Below, piece after piece: positions 27,893 through 37,857 of a stretch of DNA of 45,247 bases. Positions within the stretch are counted from its first letter, which is position 1, and each line of letters opens with the position of its first letter. Both the position numbers and the translations under genes were made by a program. The notes beneath the pieces are model-generated. The model ran no database searches. It had not been told where the DNA came from and saw nothing but the letters and a program-made list of their open reading frames with translations. This DNA is from Candidatus Iainarchaeum sp. (GTDB taxonomy: Archaea > Micrarchaeota > Micrarchaeia > Burarchaeales > Fermentimicrarchaeaceae). The DNA is taken from positions 1-45,247 of the forward strand of contig JAQTMQ010000005.1 in NCBI GenBank assembly GCA_028714235.1. The letters are read 5' to 3'.

Positions 27893-28963
27893 CTAAGCCC
27901 GCGCGATTACTCCGCCGCCAAGGCAGGCGTCGCCCGAATAAAGCGCGCACACCTGGCCGGGAGTCACGGCTTCAACCGGTGCCTTGAACCGCACCTCAAT
28001 CCCCCCCTTCCCGGGCTGCCCGACTACCGCTTCAACCGGTGCCTGGTGGGACCTCACCTGCGCCAAAACCTTGAATCCGTTTTCGGGCGGGATTCCCGAA
28101 ACGAAGTTGCAGTCCCGCAAAACGGCGGATTCCGTTCCCGCGCCGCTTTTCTCTTTCGCGACCACGAGCGTGTTCGTTCCGGGGTCAAGCGACTTCACGT
28201 AATACTGGCCGGTTAAGCCGAGTCCGCGCCTCTGCCCGACCGTGTAAAAGTGGAGGCCGCGGTGCCTTCCCAGAACTTTTCCTTCCCCGTCGCGCACGGG
28301 CCCCGGGTTTTTGCCGAGTTTTTCCTGCATGAATCCCGGAAGGTCCGTCCCCGAGACGAAGCAGAGGTCCTGGCTCTGCTTTTTCTTCGAGAAAACAGGG
28401 AAGCCCTCCCTTTCGGCGAGCGAGTATACCTCGGATTTCAGCAAATCGCCGAGGGGGAAGACGACGCGCGCGAACGTTTCCCCTGAAACCAGGCACATGC
28501 CGTAAGTCTGGTCTTTCCCTAGGTCTTTCGGCCGCAGGAGCCCGGTTTTCCCGGTTTCCGGGTTGATTCTCGTGCGCGCGTAATGCCCTGTCGCGATGAA
28601 GCCAATCCCGCGCGCTTGGGCGAACTCCAGCAATTTGCTGAACTTCAGGTCGCGGTTGCAGTAAGCGCAAGGGTTCGGCGTTATCCCGCTGGACAGGCCT
28701 GAAACGAACGGCTCAATCACTTTCTCCCGGAAGTCTTCGCGCGCATCGAGCGCGTGGTGTTCCACGCCAAGCCGCCTGCACACGCTTTCCGCCGTTTCGA
28801 GGGCTTCCTTCGTGCAGCACGCGTTCTCCTTCGTTCGCGCGCCCTCCCAGTGGGGAAGGATGAGGGTTACGCCGACCGGCTCCCAGCCCTGCCTTTTCAG
28901 CAGCAGGAGCGCCATGGACGAGTCCACTCCCCCGGACATGCCGACGACCATGCGTTTTTCCAT
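27893..28963 (-). CDS. mnmA: tRNA-specific 2-thiouridylase MnmA
   Basis: VVGMSGGVDSSMALLLLKRQGWEPVGVTL, NPCAYCNRDLKF, ATGHYAR, KDQTYGMCLV, SQDLCFV, HRGLHFYTVGQRRGLGL. Confidence 0.96.
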   Translation of the reverse strand: MEKRMVVGMSGGVDSSMALLLLKRQGWEPVGVTLILPHWEGARTKENACCTKEALETAESVCRRLGVEHHALDAREDFREKVIEPFVSGLSSGITPNPCAYCNRDLKFSKLLEFAQARGIGFIATGHYARTRINPETGKTGLLRPKDLGKDQTYGMCLVSGETFARVVFPLGDLLKSEVYSLAEREGFPVFSKKKQSQDLCFVSGTDLPGFMQEKLGKNPGPVRDGEGKVLGRHRGLHFYTVGQRRGLGLTGQYYVKSLDPGTNTLVVAKEKSGAGTESAVLRDCNFVSGIPPENGFKVLAQVRSHQAPVEAVVGQPGKGGIEVRFKAPVEAVTPGQVCALYSGDACLGGGVIARA

Positions 28964-29164
28964 TGCGCATTATTGGCGAAGGCAAGGCTTTTTTATGCCG
29001 CACCCGAACCGGGCTCCGGCGCTCCTGCCCGCGTTGCGGCCTCGACGGGGACGGGCATGATGGTCGCCGGCGTCCTGCCCGCGGCCGGCGCGGTTTCCTC
29101 AAAAGCAAGGGTTATCTAAAAGCTCCTGCCAAACAACACCGGACATCGCCGGGGTGGTGGGGGA

Positions 29165-30112
29165 ATGAAGGCTTACATAAGCGATTTGAAGGAAGGCTTC
29201 CCTGTTGACTCGCTTTTCAGCGTGAAGTACAAGCGCGGCGTCATTTCGTACCAGAACGGCTGGAGGTTCGCGTTCGGCGCGTCCGACAAGACCGGCGAAA
29301 TCGAGGTCAGCTTCTGGGGCGGGAGGGACAGGGATTCCGTCCAGAAAGCGCACGATTCCTTCAAGGAAGGCGACGTAGTGCACGTAATAGGGTTCGTGAG
29401 CGTCTACAAGGACAAGGCGAAGATTGACGTGAACGAGGGCAAGGGCTCCATTTCGCGCGCGACCAGTTTCGACCTCGAGGACTTCCTGCCCGAAAGCGAG
29501 AAGGACCTTGACGGGCTGTATTCCGAGCTTCTCGCGATGGTGGATTCGGTCAGGGAGCCCGGCCTGAAATCGCTGCTGGACGCGTTTTTCCGCGACGAAA
29601 AGCTTGCCGCGGAATTCAGGCGCGCGCCCGGCGCGATGTACCTGCACCACGCATGGCTCGGCGGGCTCCTCGAGCACACGGTGTCGGTCGCGAGAATCGC
29701 GCGCGAAGCCGCGAAATGCTGCGGCGCGGACGTCGACCTCGTCACGGCAGGCGCGCTTCTCCATGACGTGGGGAAAATGCGCGAGCTCGAGGTTTCCACG
29801 AACATAAAAATCGGGGAGGAAGGCATGCTGAGGGGGCATACCGTGCTCGGCGAGGAGATGGCGAGGGAGAAGGCGCGGGGCGTGGGGCTTGACGAAAAGC
29901 TGCTGCTCAAGCTTTCGCACGTGATTCTGTCCCACATGGGCGAAATGGAGAACGGCGCGCCCAAGAAGCCGATGTTCGTCGAGGCGGTCATCGTCCATTA
30001 CTCGGACGAGCTGGACACGCGCGCGAGCCAGTTCGCGAAAATAAGGAGGGAGACGACGACGGAAGACTTCCGCGTCTACGAGCGGCACGTCGGCGAAGTC
30101 TACCTGAAATAG
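29165..30112 (+). CDS. OB-fold plus HD-domain nuclease (YhaM/CBF1-like 3'-5' exoribonuclease)
   Basis: N-terminal OB-like strand pattern, then LHHAWLGGLLEHTVSVARIA...GALLHDVGKMREL...ILSHMGEMENGAPKKPMFVEAVIVHYSDELDTR. Confidence 0.88.
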   Translation: MKAYISDLKEGFPVDSLFSVKYKRGVISYQNGWRFAFGASDKTGEIEVSFWGGRDRDSVQKAHDSFKEGDVVHVIGFVSVYKDKAKIDVNEGKGSISRATSFDLEDFLPESEKDLDGLYSELLAMVDSVREPGLKSLLDAFFRDEKLAAEFRRAPGAMYLHHAWLGGLLEHTVSVARIAREAAKCCGADVDLVTAGALLHDVGKMRELEVSTNIKIGEEGMLRGHTVLGEEMAREKARGVGLDEKLLLKLSHVILSHMGEMENGAPKKPMFVEAVIVHYSDELDTRASQFAKIRRETTTEDFRVYERHVGEVYLK

Positions 30113-30154
30113 CGTGACGGTTGGCCTCCTGCCCCGGTGCGCCGGGCGCCTTCC

Positions 30155-30730
30155 TCACCGGCAGGTGCCGTGCGGGACCTGGAAGGATTCGGGTATGCTG
30201 CCCGAAACGAATTTCGCCTCCTGCCTGATTGCGGTGGTCTTCCCATCCTTTGCGATTTCGGCAAGGAGCGCAGAGTTGCCCTCCGCCCATGCGAGGTGTA
30301 TCGCGTCCGACACCTTCTTGCGGTCGCTTGAAGTGAGCGCAAACTGCCTGACTACCTCCCACTTGCCTTTCCACGCATTCTTTTCAATGGATTCCTCCAT
30401 GACCTTGTGCGCGACTTTCGCTGGAGCCAGGTTAATGACTTCCATCGCGGCCCTGAACCTGTCGGAAACGTCCGTGATGGCGAAAAGGCTTTTAGCCAGG
30501 CCCCATTCAACCGGCGATTCGCAAACGATTTCCACGAGCTTGCCGAGGTTGGGCTTGACCTCCGCCGTGTCCCCCCGGTTCACCCTGTCCATCGCCAAGC
30601 CGAACTCCCGGCGTGTCCTCTCCTTCTCCTCCTCGCTGCGCGGGACGAGCGTGCCGGGCCTCTTCCAATAAAGGAACGGGCGCATGACGAGCCTTTCCGG
30701 TTTGTTCTTGACCGTCTCCATCAGGACCAC
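30155..30730 (-). CDS. Hypothetical alpha-helical protein
   Basis: Open ORF with helical repeat-like composition; converges on the HD gene. Confidence 0.55.
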   Translation of the reverse strand: MVLMETVKNKPERLVMRPFLYWKRPGTLVPRSEEEKERTRREFGLAMDRVNRGDTAEVKPNLGKLVEIVCESPVEWGLAKSLFAITDVSDRFRAAMEVINLAPAKVAHKVMEESIEKNAWKGKWEVVRQFALTSSDRKKVSDAIHLAWAEGNSALLAEIAKDGKTTAIRQEAKFVSGSIPESFQVPHGTCR

Positions 30731-30780
30731 CTGGGATAGCCCGCGCGCTTCAGGTATATTAACCCTAATCAGGGGCGCTT

Positions 30781-31503
30781 TCAGCCCGGCGCGCGCGAAT
30801 CCATTCCCCTGAGCGCCTTGCCCGCGTGCTGCTTTATCGCCTCGGTTTTCCCGCTCCTCTCCGCGGTTTTTACCACGCCGCGCATGCCCGTTCTCGCCGC
30901 GAGGTCGATGGCGCGCTTGGCCGTGTCGTCGGGCGCGTAATGCGCAATCGCCGTGAGCGCTTCCACCAGCTGCCCGCGCTTTTCGCCTTCGGCCTGGTTG
31001 AGCAGCGCGATTATGGAGTTGAGCGCGTAATCCCGGGTCTTGTGCTTCGCGTATTCGCCCAGGTAAGCGAGCTTTCCCGGGCTGAAGCCCCGCTTGCCGG
31101 AAAAGTAGTCCACGGCATGGAAGCCGAACTTGTCCGAAACGGTTCCCACGGACAGGATTGTCTCCGCGTCCTTGTCCTCAACCGCCTGCCTGAACCGCCC
31201 GGAAAGCCGCTCGCTCGCGAAATCCCTTGCCTCGTTGAGTTTCGTCCTGTCGCCTATGTTCAGGGCCGTTTCGTACCGCGCATGCCCGATTGCCGCGAGA
31301 ATCGCCTTCTTTGCGACGGACGCGTGCATCGTGGAGGCGCCCAAGTCCGCCACCTCTTCCCAGCGGCCCCGGTCAACGGCGAGACCGAGCCTCGCGGGCT
31401 CGAGGACCTTCTCGGAAAGCCAGCCCGCTACGGACGCATTCTCCCGGCTTGCGGGCAGCGCGCACTGCTTTTCGGTGTAAGCCATCAAAACCGCCTGCCC
31501 CAT
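30781..31503 (-). CDS. Hypothetical alpha-helical (solenoid-like) protein, possibly related to 30155-30730
   Basis: C-terminal AIDLAARTGMRGVVKTAERSGKTEAIKQHAGKAL resembles AIHLAWAEGNSALLAEIAKDGKTTAIRQEAKF of the neighbour. Confidence 0.55.
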   Translation of the reverse strand: MGQAVLMAYTEKQCALPASRENASVAGWLSEKVLEPARLGLAVDRGRWEEVADLGASTMHASVAKKAILAAIGHARYETALNIGDRTKLNEARDFASERLSGRFRQAVEDKDAETILSVGTVSDKFGFHAVDYFSGKRGFSPGKLAYLGEYAKHKTRDYALNSIIALLNQAEGEKRGQLVEALTAIAHYAPDDTAKRAIDLAARTGMRGVVKTAERSGKTEAIKQHAGKALRGMDSRAPG

Positions 31504-31649
31504 ATTTGGGGTCCCAGAATATTAAATCTGCGCCGCGCCCCCGTATTTTCCGGCGAATGCCGCCACAATTAAATCCTATACGTCCAGATAGTTGACGCAC
31601 TCGCCGAAAACGCTTTTATAGCAAATATGCCAAAACTCGTTGGTAATCG

Positions 31650-33374
31650 ATGCAGATACTGAGAACAATGCTTATTCTAGTATTCCTTGGCTATCTAGTT
31701 AGCGCCTCGATTAATTTAACTGAAGCTAAACATATTTGTATATCAAATCTCAATGAAATCGAAGTATACAATAACCACCCAATTCAATTCACACACTCTA
31801 GTCCGAGTTATATCCTACAACTTTGCGGCGAGACCTTTTCGAATTGTTCAGCCGAAGGCTCAGCCGAATCTATCGGCGTATTCAAAACAGCTTATGCGTA
31901 CTGCAAAAATATCGGAAAAATGTGGTACACCCATTATGTTAACGAAGGCGACTATCAAAGGGCGATAGACAGCATTGAGCAAATTTCAGAAGATGTGAGG
32001 CATTTCGGTGGACTTATTTGGGTAAACGACACCGAAAATTTTACACCATATTACTGGACTGCGATTGACGATGAAATCGCAACATTACGGTCTAATGCTA
32101 GGGATGAAGCATACTCCTGCGTGTATCTGGAGCACGCAACCAACCTATCCGCCCGAAAATTAGCCGGATTCGGATCTCCTGCATTAACAAATAATTGCTT
32201 GTGCGACGTTGCTCTCGAAAATGTAAACGACACTATGAGATTAGCGGATATGTGCGTGGCCGCTTGTGAGAATTATACCCCCTCTCCATGCTTTGCACTT
32301 AGGGCACAAGTTGCGGATATGTACGCCTATCGGTTATATAACTACTCGGACCAAAAAAGAATTTTGGGCGAATACTACGAAGACGCATACAATAAATTAG
32401 CGGAACAAAGATCTGATGAAAGTGCGTATTACGCAAACATCTCTGCTGGCAATTATCTCGCTTACGCCGAGTACATCGCTACGATCGCGCAAGGCACTCC
32501 TCCTCTTCAACTGGATTTGACAACATTAATTGATTATTTCCGCGGTCAGGATGCCGCATCAAACAATTGGACCCAAGCAAAAAAATATCTTCAAAAATCT
32601 GCAAGTTTGTTCCAACAGGCAAACGAAAAAACCCGGACCGCAGAAGCACTTACAGATTACATATATGTTTCGCGGGATTTGGTGATATTCCATGCTATAC
32701 GGGATCAACTAATCTTGCTAATTTGCTTCGTTTGCGTCATCATTATCTTATCCAGTTTGGGGGTAGCACATGTTTTTTATCCATCCCGCATCCCGAAAAT
32801 TGGTATACAGACAGGCAAAATTGATTCGGTGTCCAAGACATTATTACTCTTCACGGTAACACTTTGGGTAGGAATGGCATTTTCGAGTTCCTCGATTGAC
32901 AATACATTTATCCAAATAGATGAGGTTGTCATCAACCTGAATAATCTTTCGGATACTGGTTTTTCTGTCCCCGCGTTTATTGAACGAATCGAGATCTTAA
33001 ACAATAATTTGCATGCTTCAATAATCGCTAATCTCTTTGCGATCATTGCGATGTTTTGTATTCTGGGGGCGTATCTAACACTGGCCATCTCAGTAAGAAA
33101 TCGTCAAATACAAGATATGATAGCGACGATAGCTGTCAATATAGGACTTTTTTCAATTCTTATCTCTATGCTATTTTTGACTTGGCGGTATTCCCACGAT
33201 ATCCTATTCTTATTGGCACTCTATGCACTTATCGCTATAGCCGCAGTATTGATTTCGAAAAAAGCCAAGAACGTTACAAATCCAGTAGATATGAATACTA
33301 GCGAGAAAGATCTCCCGTCAATGCCACAGCAGCAAACGAAAAAAGGAAGACGGCGCACTCCAAAAATTCAATGA
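31650..33374 (+). CDS. Orphan exported/membrane protein in AT-rich island (soluble N-terminal domain, C-terminal multi-TM)
   Basis: Signal peptide MQILRTMLILVFLGYLVSA; several C-terminal TM segments; TTTTATAG promoter-like sequence at about 31614. Confidence 0.75.
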   Translation: MQILRTMLILVFLGYLVSASINLTEAKHICISNLNEIEVYNNHPIQFTHSSPSYILQLCGETFSNCSAEGSAESIGVFKTAYAYCKNIGKMWYTHYVNEGDYQRAIDSIEQISEDVRHFGGLIWVNDTENFTPYYWTAIDDEIATLRSNARDEAYSCVYLEHATNLSARKLAGFGSPALTNNCLCDVALENVNDTMRLADMCVAACENYTPSPCFALRAQVADMYAYRLYNYSDQKRILGEYYEDAYNKLAEQRSDESAYYANISAGNYLAYAEYIATIAQGTPPLQLDLTTLIDYFRGQDAASNNWTQAKKYLQKSASLFQQANEKTRTAEALTDYIYVSRDLVIFHAIRDQLILLICFVCVIIILSSLGVAHVFYPSRIPKIGIQTGKIDSVSKTLLLFTVTLWVGMAFSSSSIDNTFIQIDEVVINLNNLSDTGFSVPAFIERIEILNNNLHASIIANLFAIIAMFCILGAYLTLAISVRNRQIQDMIATIAVNIGLFSILISMLFLTWRYSHDILFLLALYALIAIAAVLISKKAKNVTNPVDMNTSEKDLPSMPQQQTKKGRRRTPKIQ

Positions 33375-33440
33375 TGCTCCAGAGGAATATTGAGAAAATC
33401 AATTAGTGTTAAATCCAGAAGATGGCAAAAGAAATTTAAT

Positions 33441-34895
33441 ATGCGCATCCTCGACACGACTCTCCGGGACGGCGAGCAGACTCCCGGGCTTTCCTTCAAC
33501 GCGGACAAGAAGGCCTTGATAGCCGAAAAGCTCGACGAGGTCGGCGTCCAAACAATAGAGGCGGGAAGCGCGTGCGCAAGCGTTGGGGAGAAGGAGGCGA
33601 TAAAGCGGATTTGCGGCCTCGGGCTCAAGGCGGAGATTTCCTCTTTCGCCCGCACCGCGGCAAAAGACGTGCAGGACGCCCTCGACGCGGAAGTGGGGCG
33701 GGTGAGCCTCGTAGTTCCCACGAGCGACCTGCACATGCAGAAGAAGCTGAACATGACCAAAGAGAAGCTTGGCGAGAGGATGGCCGCGTGCATCACGCAG
33801 GCGGTTTCCGCGGGCGCGAAAGTGGAAGTGCTCGCCGAGGACGGGAGCAGGACGCCCGTCCCGCAACTGTCCTGCTTCTTCAATTCCGCGCTGTCCCACG
33901 GCGCGGACAGGGTTTGCGTCTGCGACACGGTCGGCGTCTTCAACCCGGAGAGGACGAAGGCGGTCATGTCCGCGCTGAAGCGCGAAGTGAAGGGAGGGCT
34001 TGCCTTCCACGGGCACAACGATTTGGGCCTTGCCGTCGCGAACTCGCTTGCCGCGTTCGAAGCCGGGGCGGAGGAACTGCATTGCACGGTGAACGGCCTC
34101 GGCGAACGCTGCGGGAACGCCGCGCTCGAGGAGGTGGCGGCGGGGTTGCAGTATTTTTACGGCGAAAAGACGATTGCGCTCGGCAAGGCTTACGAGCTTT
34201 CCAAGCTCGTGGAGGGCTTGAGCGGAATCCGGATTGGCGCGCTCAAGCCGCTTGTGGGCAAGAACTCGTTTTCGCACGAGAGCGGAATCCACGTTGACGG
34301 GATAATGAAGTGCGCGGAAACGTACGAGGGCGTGCAGCCCTCGCTTGTCGGGAGGTCGCGCTCCATTTCCGCGGGAAAGCACAGCGGCAGGAAAGCGGTT
34401 GAAGGCAAGCTTGCCGAGTTCGGCCTGAAGGCCGAGGGCGGGGGGCTGGAGGCCATCCTGCGGAAGGTGAAGGAGATTGGCGACCTCGGGAAGGAGGTTA
34501 CGGACGCGGACCTCTACACGATTGCGATTGACGTGCTCGGGACTGCGAAAGAGGCGAAGATTGCTCTTGAAGAGCTTCTCGCGGTCACGGGAAACAAGAC
34601 CACGCCGACCGCAAGCGTGAGGATGAAGGTGAACGGCGCGAGCGTCATAACCGCGGGGACCGGGGACGGGCCGGTTGACGCGGCGGTGAACGCGATTGAG
34701 CGCGCGCTCGGCGGGACGGGAATAAAGCTCATCGAATACGAGGTGGACGCAATCAGCGGGGGCGCGGACGCCCTCGTCAACGTGAAGGTGAGGATGCAGA
34801 AGAATGACCGCGTCGTCAGCGCGTCGGCGGCGGGAACCGACATCGTGCTGTCCAGCGTGGAAGCCATGCTGAAAGGGATAAACCTGCTGCTTTGA
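33441..34895 (+). CDS. 2-isopropylmalate synthase / (R)-citramalate synthase family (HMGL-like with C-terminal regulatory domain)
   Basis: MRILDTTLRDGEQTPGLSFNADKK, GHNDLGLAVANSLAAFEAGAEELHCTVNGLGERCGN, SFSHESGIHVDGI, C-terminal dimer/regulatory domain; exact acyl acceptor unresolved. Confidence 0.9.
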   Translation: MRILDTTLRDGEQTPGLSFNADKKALIAEKLDEVGVQTIEAGSACASVGEKEAIKRICGLGLKAEISSFARTAAKDVQDALDAEVGRVSLVVPTSDLHMQKKLNMTKEKLGERMAACITQAVSAGAKVEVLAEDGSRTPVPQLSCFFNSALSHGADRVCVCDTVGVFNPERTKAVMSALKREVKGGLAFHGHNDLGLAVANSLAAFEAGAEELHCTVNGLGERCGNAALEEVAAGLQYFYGEKTIALGKAYELSKLVEGLSGIRIGALKPLVGKNSFSHESGIHVDGIMKCAETYEGVQPSLVGRSRSISAGKHSGRKAVEGKLAEFGLKAEGGGLEAILRKVKEIGDLGKEVTDADLYTIAIDVLGTAKEAKIALEELLAVTGNKTTPTASVRMKVNGASVITAGTGDGPVDAAVNAIERALGGTGIKLIEYEVDAISGGADALVNVKVRMQKNDRVVSASAAGTDIVLSSVEAMLKGINLLL

Positions 34896-34922
34896 CAGGT
34901 TTGATTAGACCGCATTGACACG

Positions 34923-34941
34923 TGTTAAGACCATATTAACA
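34923..34941. promoter_or_regulatory. Inverted repeat TGTTAA-GACCATA-TTAACA adjoining TATA-like ATTTAAATAC
   Basis: 6-bp perfect arms, 7-nt spacer, about 50 bp upstream of the heat-shock-cluster regulator. Confidence 0.5.
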
Positions 34942-34992
34942 TTTAAATACTTGCCGGCGCATAATAAGGGCGGGTGTTTTTGGTTGCTTTTC

Positions 34993-35406
34993 ATGGCTTC
35001 AACGGAGGAGGCCGTCCAGCGCCAGCGCGAGCGGCCTCCCGCGCTCCGGAGGCGCGCCTCCGATGACGGGTTTGCCGAGCTCTGCAGGCTTTGCGGCGCG
35101 CTCTCGCAGCGCGACACGGACGGGACGGTCGTCCGCGTCTTCAGGGTCGTCGTAACGAGGACCGGGGACGGGAGGACGATCGGCTCGAGCGAGCTCGCCC
35201 GCCTCGGGAGAATCAACCGCCTGACCGCGCTCCACCACCTGAACCGGCTCGAAAAATTCGGGCTTGTGGAAAAGGAGGGGATGGGCAGGTTCAGGATGCG
35301 CGACTTTGACGAAATCTTCGACGAGCTCGAGGCGCACGCGCTCGAGTCCCTTAAGCGGGCGAGGGGGATTGCGCGAAGGCTTGGGGAGGAGTACGCACAG
35401 GAGTGA
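34993..35406 (+). CDS. wHTH transcriptional regulator heading the grpE-dnaK-dnaJ cluster
   Basis: GSSELARLGRINRLTALHHLNRLEKFGLVEKEGMGRFRMRDFDEIFDELE. Confidence 0.75.
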   Translation: MASTEEAVQRQRERPPALRRRASDDGFAELCRLCGALSQRDTDGTVVRVFRVVVTRTGDGRTIGSSELARLGRINRLTALHHLNRLEKFGLVEKEGMGRFRMRDFDEIFDELEAHALESLKRARGIARRLGEEYAQE

Positions 35407-35412
35407 TTTTTT

Positions 35413-35919
35413 ATGCCTGGTGAAGGATGCAGATGCAACGAAGGCGGGGCCGGAGAGGCGCGCGGCGAAAAGGGCGGGGAATGCGTTTCCGCGGAGTCGT
35501 ACAAGCGGCTTGCCGCCGATTTCGAGAATTTCAGGAGGCATTCGGAGAGGCAGCTCGCCCGCGCTCGGGACGACGGGAAATCCGAGGTGATGCTTGCGCT
35601 TCTCCCGGTGCTTGACGGCCTCGACTCGGCTGCGGCGCATTATTCCGGCAACAAGGAAGCCTTCGAGGGGTTCGCGGGGTTGAGGAAGGAGCTTCTTTCG
35701 GCCCTCGGTGCGCAGGGCCTCAAGGAACTCCCCTCATGCGAGGGCGCGAAATTCGACCCGCATTTCCACGAGGCGGTCAAGTCGTCGGGCGAGGCTCCGG
35801 CGGGAATCGTGGCGAAGGAGCTGCGCAGGTGTTACGCTTTCAGGGGGCAGGTGCTCAGGCACGCCCTCGTGATTGTCGGCTCGGCCGAAAGCCGGGAGGA
35901 AGGCGGCGGAAAGAAGTGA
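35413..35919 (+). CDS. grpE: Nucleotide exchange factor GrpE
   Basis: [19 protein letters not shown]...[13 protein letters not shown]...[43 protein letters not shown]. Confidence 0.92.
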   Translation: MPGEGCRCNEGGAGEARGEKGGECVSAESYKRLAADFENFRRHSERQLARARDDGKSEVMLALLPVLDGLDSAAAHYSGNKEAFEGFAGLRKELLSALGAQGLKELPSCEGAKFDPHFHEAVKSSGEAPAGIVAKELRRCYAFRGQVLRHALVIVGSAESREEGGGKK

Positions 35920-35944
35920 CGCTTTTGGGGGAGAGGTGAAGCGA

Positions 35945-37843
35945 ATGGGAAAAATAATTGGCATAGACTTGGGAACCAGCAATTCCGCGGCTTCGGTGAT
36001 GCAGGGCGGGAGGCCGATAATAATTCCGAGCGCCGAAGGCGCGACAGTGGCGGGGAAGACCGTCCCCTCCGTCGTCGCTTTCACGGCTGACGGGCAGCTG
36101 CTGGTGGGCGAGCCGGCGAGGAGGCAGGCCGCGACGAACCCGGCGGGAACGGTTGTGGCCGCGAAGAGGAAGATGGGGAGCGGGCACGTATACCGGGTTA
36201 ACGGGAGGGAGTACACCCCGCAGCAGATTTCGGCTTACCTGCTGCAAAAAATAAAGAAGGATGCCGAGGCGTTCCTTGGCGAGCCGGTTACGAAGGCGGT
36301 GATTACGGTGCCCGCCTACTTCAACGACAACCAGAGGCAGGCGACGAAGGACGCGGGCACGATTGCCGGCCTTGAGGTCATGCGGCTTGTTCCCGAGCCG
36401 ACGGCAGCGGCGGTCGCGTACGGCCTTGACAAGGCGGGGAAGGACTTGAAGATAGTGGTTTTCGACCTTGGGGGAGGCACGCTTGACGTCACCGTGATGG
36501 AGCTGGGCGGGGGCGTGTTCGAAGTCAAGGCCACCAGCGGGGACACGCAGCTCGGCGGAACGGACATGGACAACGCGCTCGTCCAGCACGTTATCGACGA
36601 GTTCAGGGCGAAGAGCGGGGTTGACCTCGCCGCGGACAGCTCGGCGATGGTTCGGCTCCGCGAGGCGGTTGAAAAAGCCAAGATTGAGCTTTCAACCGTC
36701 ATGGAAACAGAGCTCAACGTCCCCTTCATAGCGGTTGATGCCGCCGGAAAGCCTATACACCTGCAGATGCGGCTCTCGCGCGCAACGCTTGAGCGCGTGG
36801 TCAAGCCCATCGTGGAGCGGTGCCGCTCGCCCTTGTTGAAGGCGCTTGAGGACGCGAAGGCGACTCCCGAGAAGGTGGACAAGATAATCATGGTGGGCGG
36901 CCCCACCCGGATGCCCATCGTGCAGCAGTTCGTTGAAAGCGTGATGGGAAGGAAGATTGAGCGCGGGATTGACCCGATGGAGTGCGTCGCGCTCGGCGCG
37001 GCGGTGCAGGGAGGCGTGCTTTCGGGCGAGGTGAAGGACCTCGTTTTGCTTGACGTGACCCCGCTCTCGCTCGGAATCGAGACGCTTGGCGGGGTTTTCA
37101 CGAAGCTCATCGAGCGGAACACGACGATACCCACGAAAAGGAGCCAAATCTTCACGACCGCGGCGGACAGCCAGCCGGCGGTCGACATCCACGTTTACCA
37201 GGGGGAGAGGCCGCTTGCGCGCGACAACGTGGAGCTCGGGAACTTCCAGCTTTCCGGGATACTTCCCGCGCCCAGGGGCGTCCCGCAAATCGAGGTCGCT
37301 TTCGACATAGACTCGAACGGGATTCTCCAGGTTTCCGCGGTTGACAAGGGAACCGGGAAGAGGCAGGAAATCCGCATAAGCGCGCCCAACAAGCTCTCCA
37401 AGGAGCAGGTGGAGCAGGCGGTGAGGCAGGCGAAAGAGCACGAGGACGAGGACCGCAGGAGGGTAGAGGACGTGAGCCTGCGGAACGAGGCCGACTCGCT
37501 GGTCTGGTCCGCCGAGAAGACGCTCTCCGAGTACAAGGACAAGGTTCCCGAAGCCGCGCGCGAGAGCGTCACGCGCCTAATCGGCGAAGTGAAGGACGCT
37601 CTCCAGAAGAACGACCCCGCCTTGCTCAAGCCCAAAGTCGAGGCGCTGCGGAAAGCCGTCATGGAGATGGGCGAGTCCGTCTACAAGGCGCAGGGGCAGG
37701 GGGCGGGGCCGGGAGGGCAGCAGGCAGGCCAGCAGGGCGCCGGGCCGGGCGAAGGCCCCGGAGGCCCTGAAGCCGGCGGGAACGCGGGCCCGGGCCCGCA
37801 GGGCGGCGATGACGTGATTGACGCGGAGTTCAAGAAGAAGTAG
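35945..37843 (+). CDS. dnaK: Molecular chaperone DnaK (Hsp70)
   Basis: [76 protein letters not shown] track start 35873 too long. Confidence 0.98.
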   Translation: MGKIIGIDLGTSNSAASVMQGGRPIIIPSAEGATVAGKTVPSVVAFTADGQLLVGEPARRQAATNPAGTVVAAKRKMGSGHVYRVNGREYTPQQISAYLLQKIKKDAEAFLGEPVTKAVITVPAYFNDNQRQATKDAGTIAGLEVMRLVPEPTAAAVAYGLDKAGKDLKIVVFDLGGGTLDVTVMELGGGVFEVKATSGDTQLGGTDMDNALVQHVIDEFRAKSGVDLAADSSAMVRLREAVEKAKIELSTVMETELNVPFIAVDAAGKPIHLQMRLSRATLERVVKPIVERCRSPLLKALEDAKATPEKVDKIIMVGGPTRMPIVQQFVESVMGRKIERGIDPMECVALGAAVQGGVLSGEVKDLVLLDVTPLSLGIETLGGVFTKLIERNTTIPTKRSQIFTTAADSQPAVDIHVYQGERPLARDNVELGNFQLSGILPAPRGVPQIEVAFDIDSNGILQVSAVDKGTGKRQEIRISAPNKLSKEQVEQAVRQAKEHEDEDRRRVEDVSLRNEADSLVWSAEKTLSEYKDKVPEAARESVTRLIGEVKDALQKNDPALLKPKVEALRKAVMEMGESVYKAQGQGAGPGGQQAGQQGAGPGEGPGGPEAGGNAGPGPQGGDDVIDAEFKKK

Positions 37844-37857
37844 GGAGCTGAATCCCG

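Noticed and set aside
27969-28044. 16-bp direct repeat GCTTCAACCGGTGCCT, 60 bp apart inside mnmA
   Set aside because: Both copies encode APVEAV in the C-terminal beta-barrel at positions where MnmA proteins commonly have similar motifs; likely coincidence of coding.
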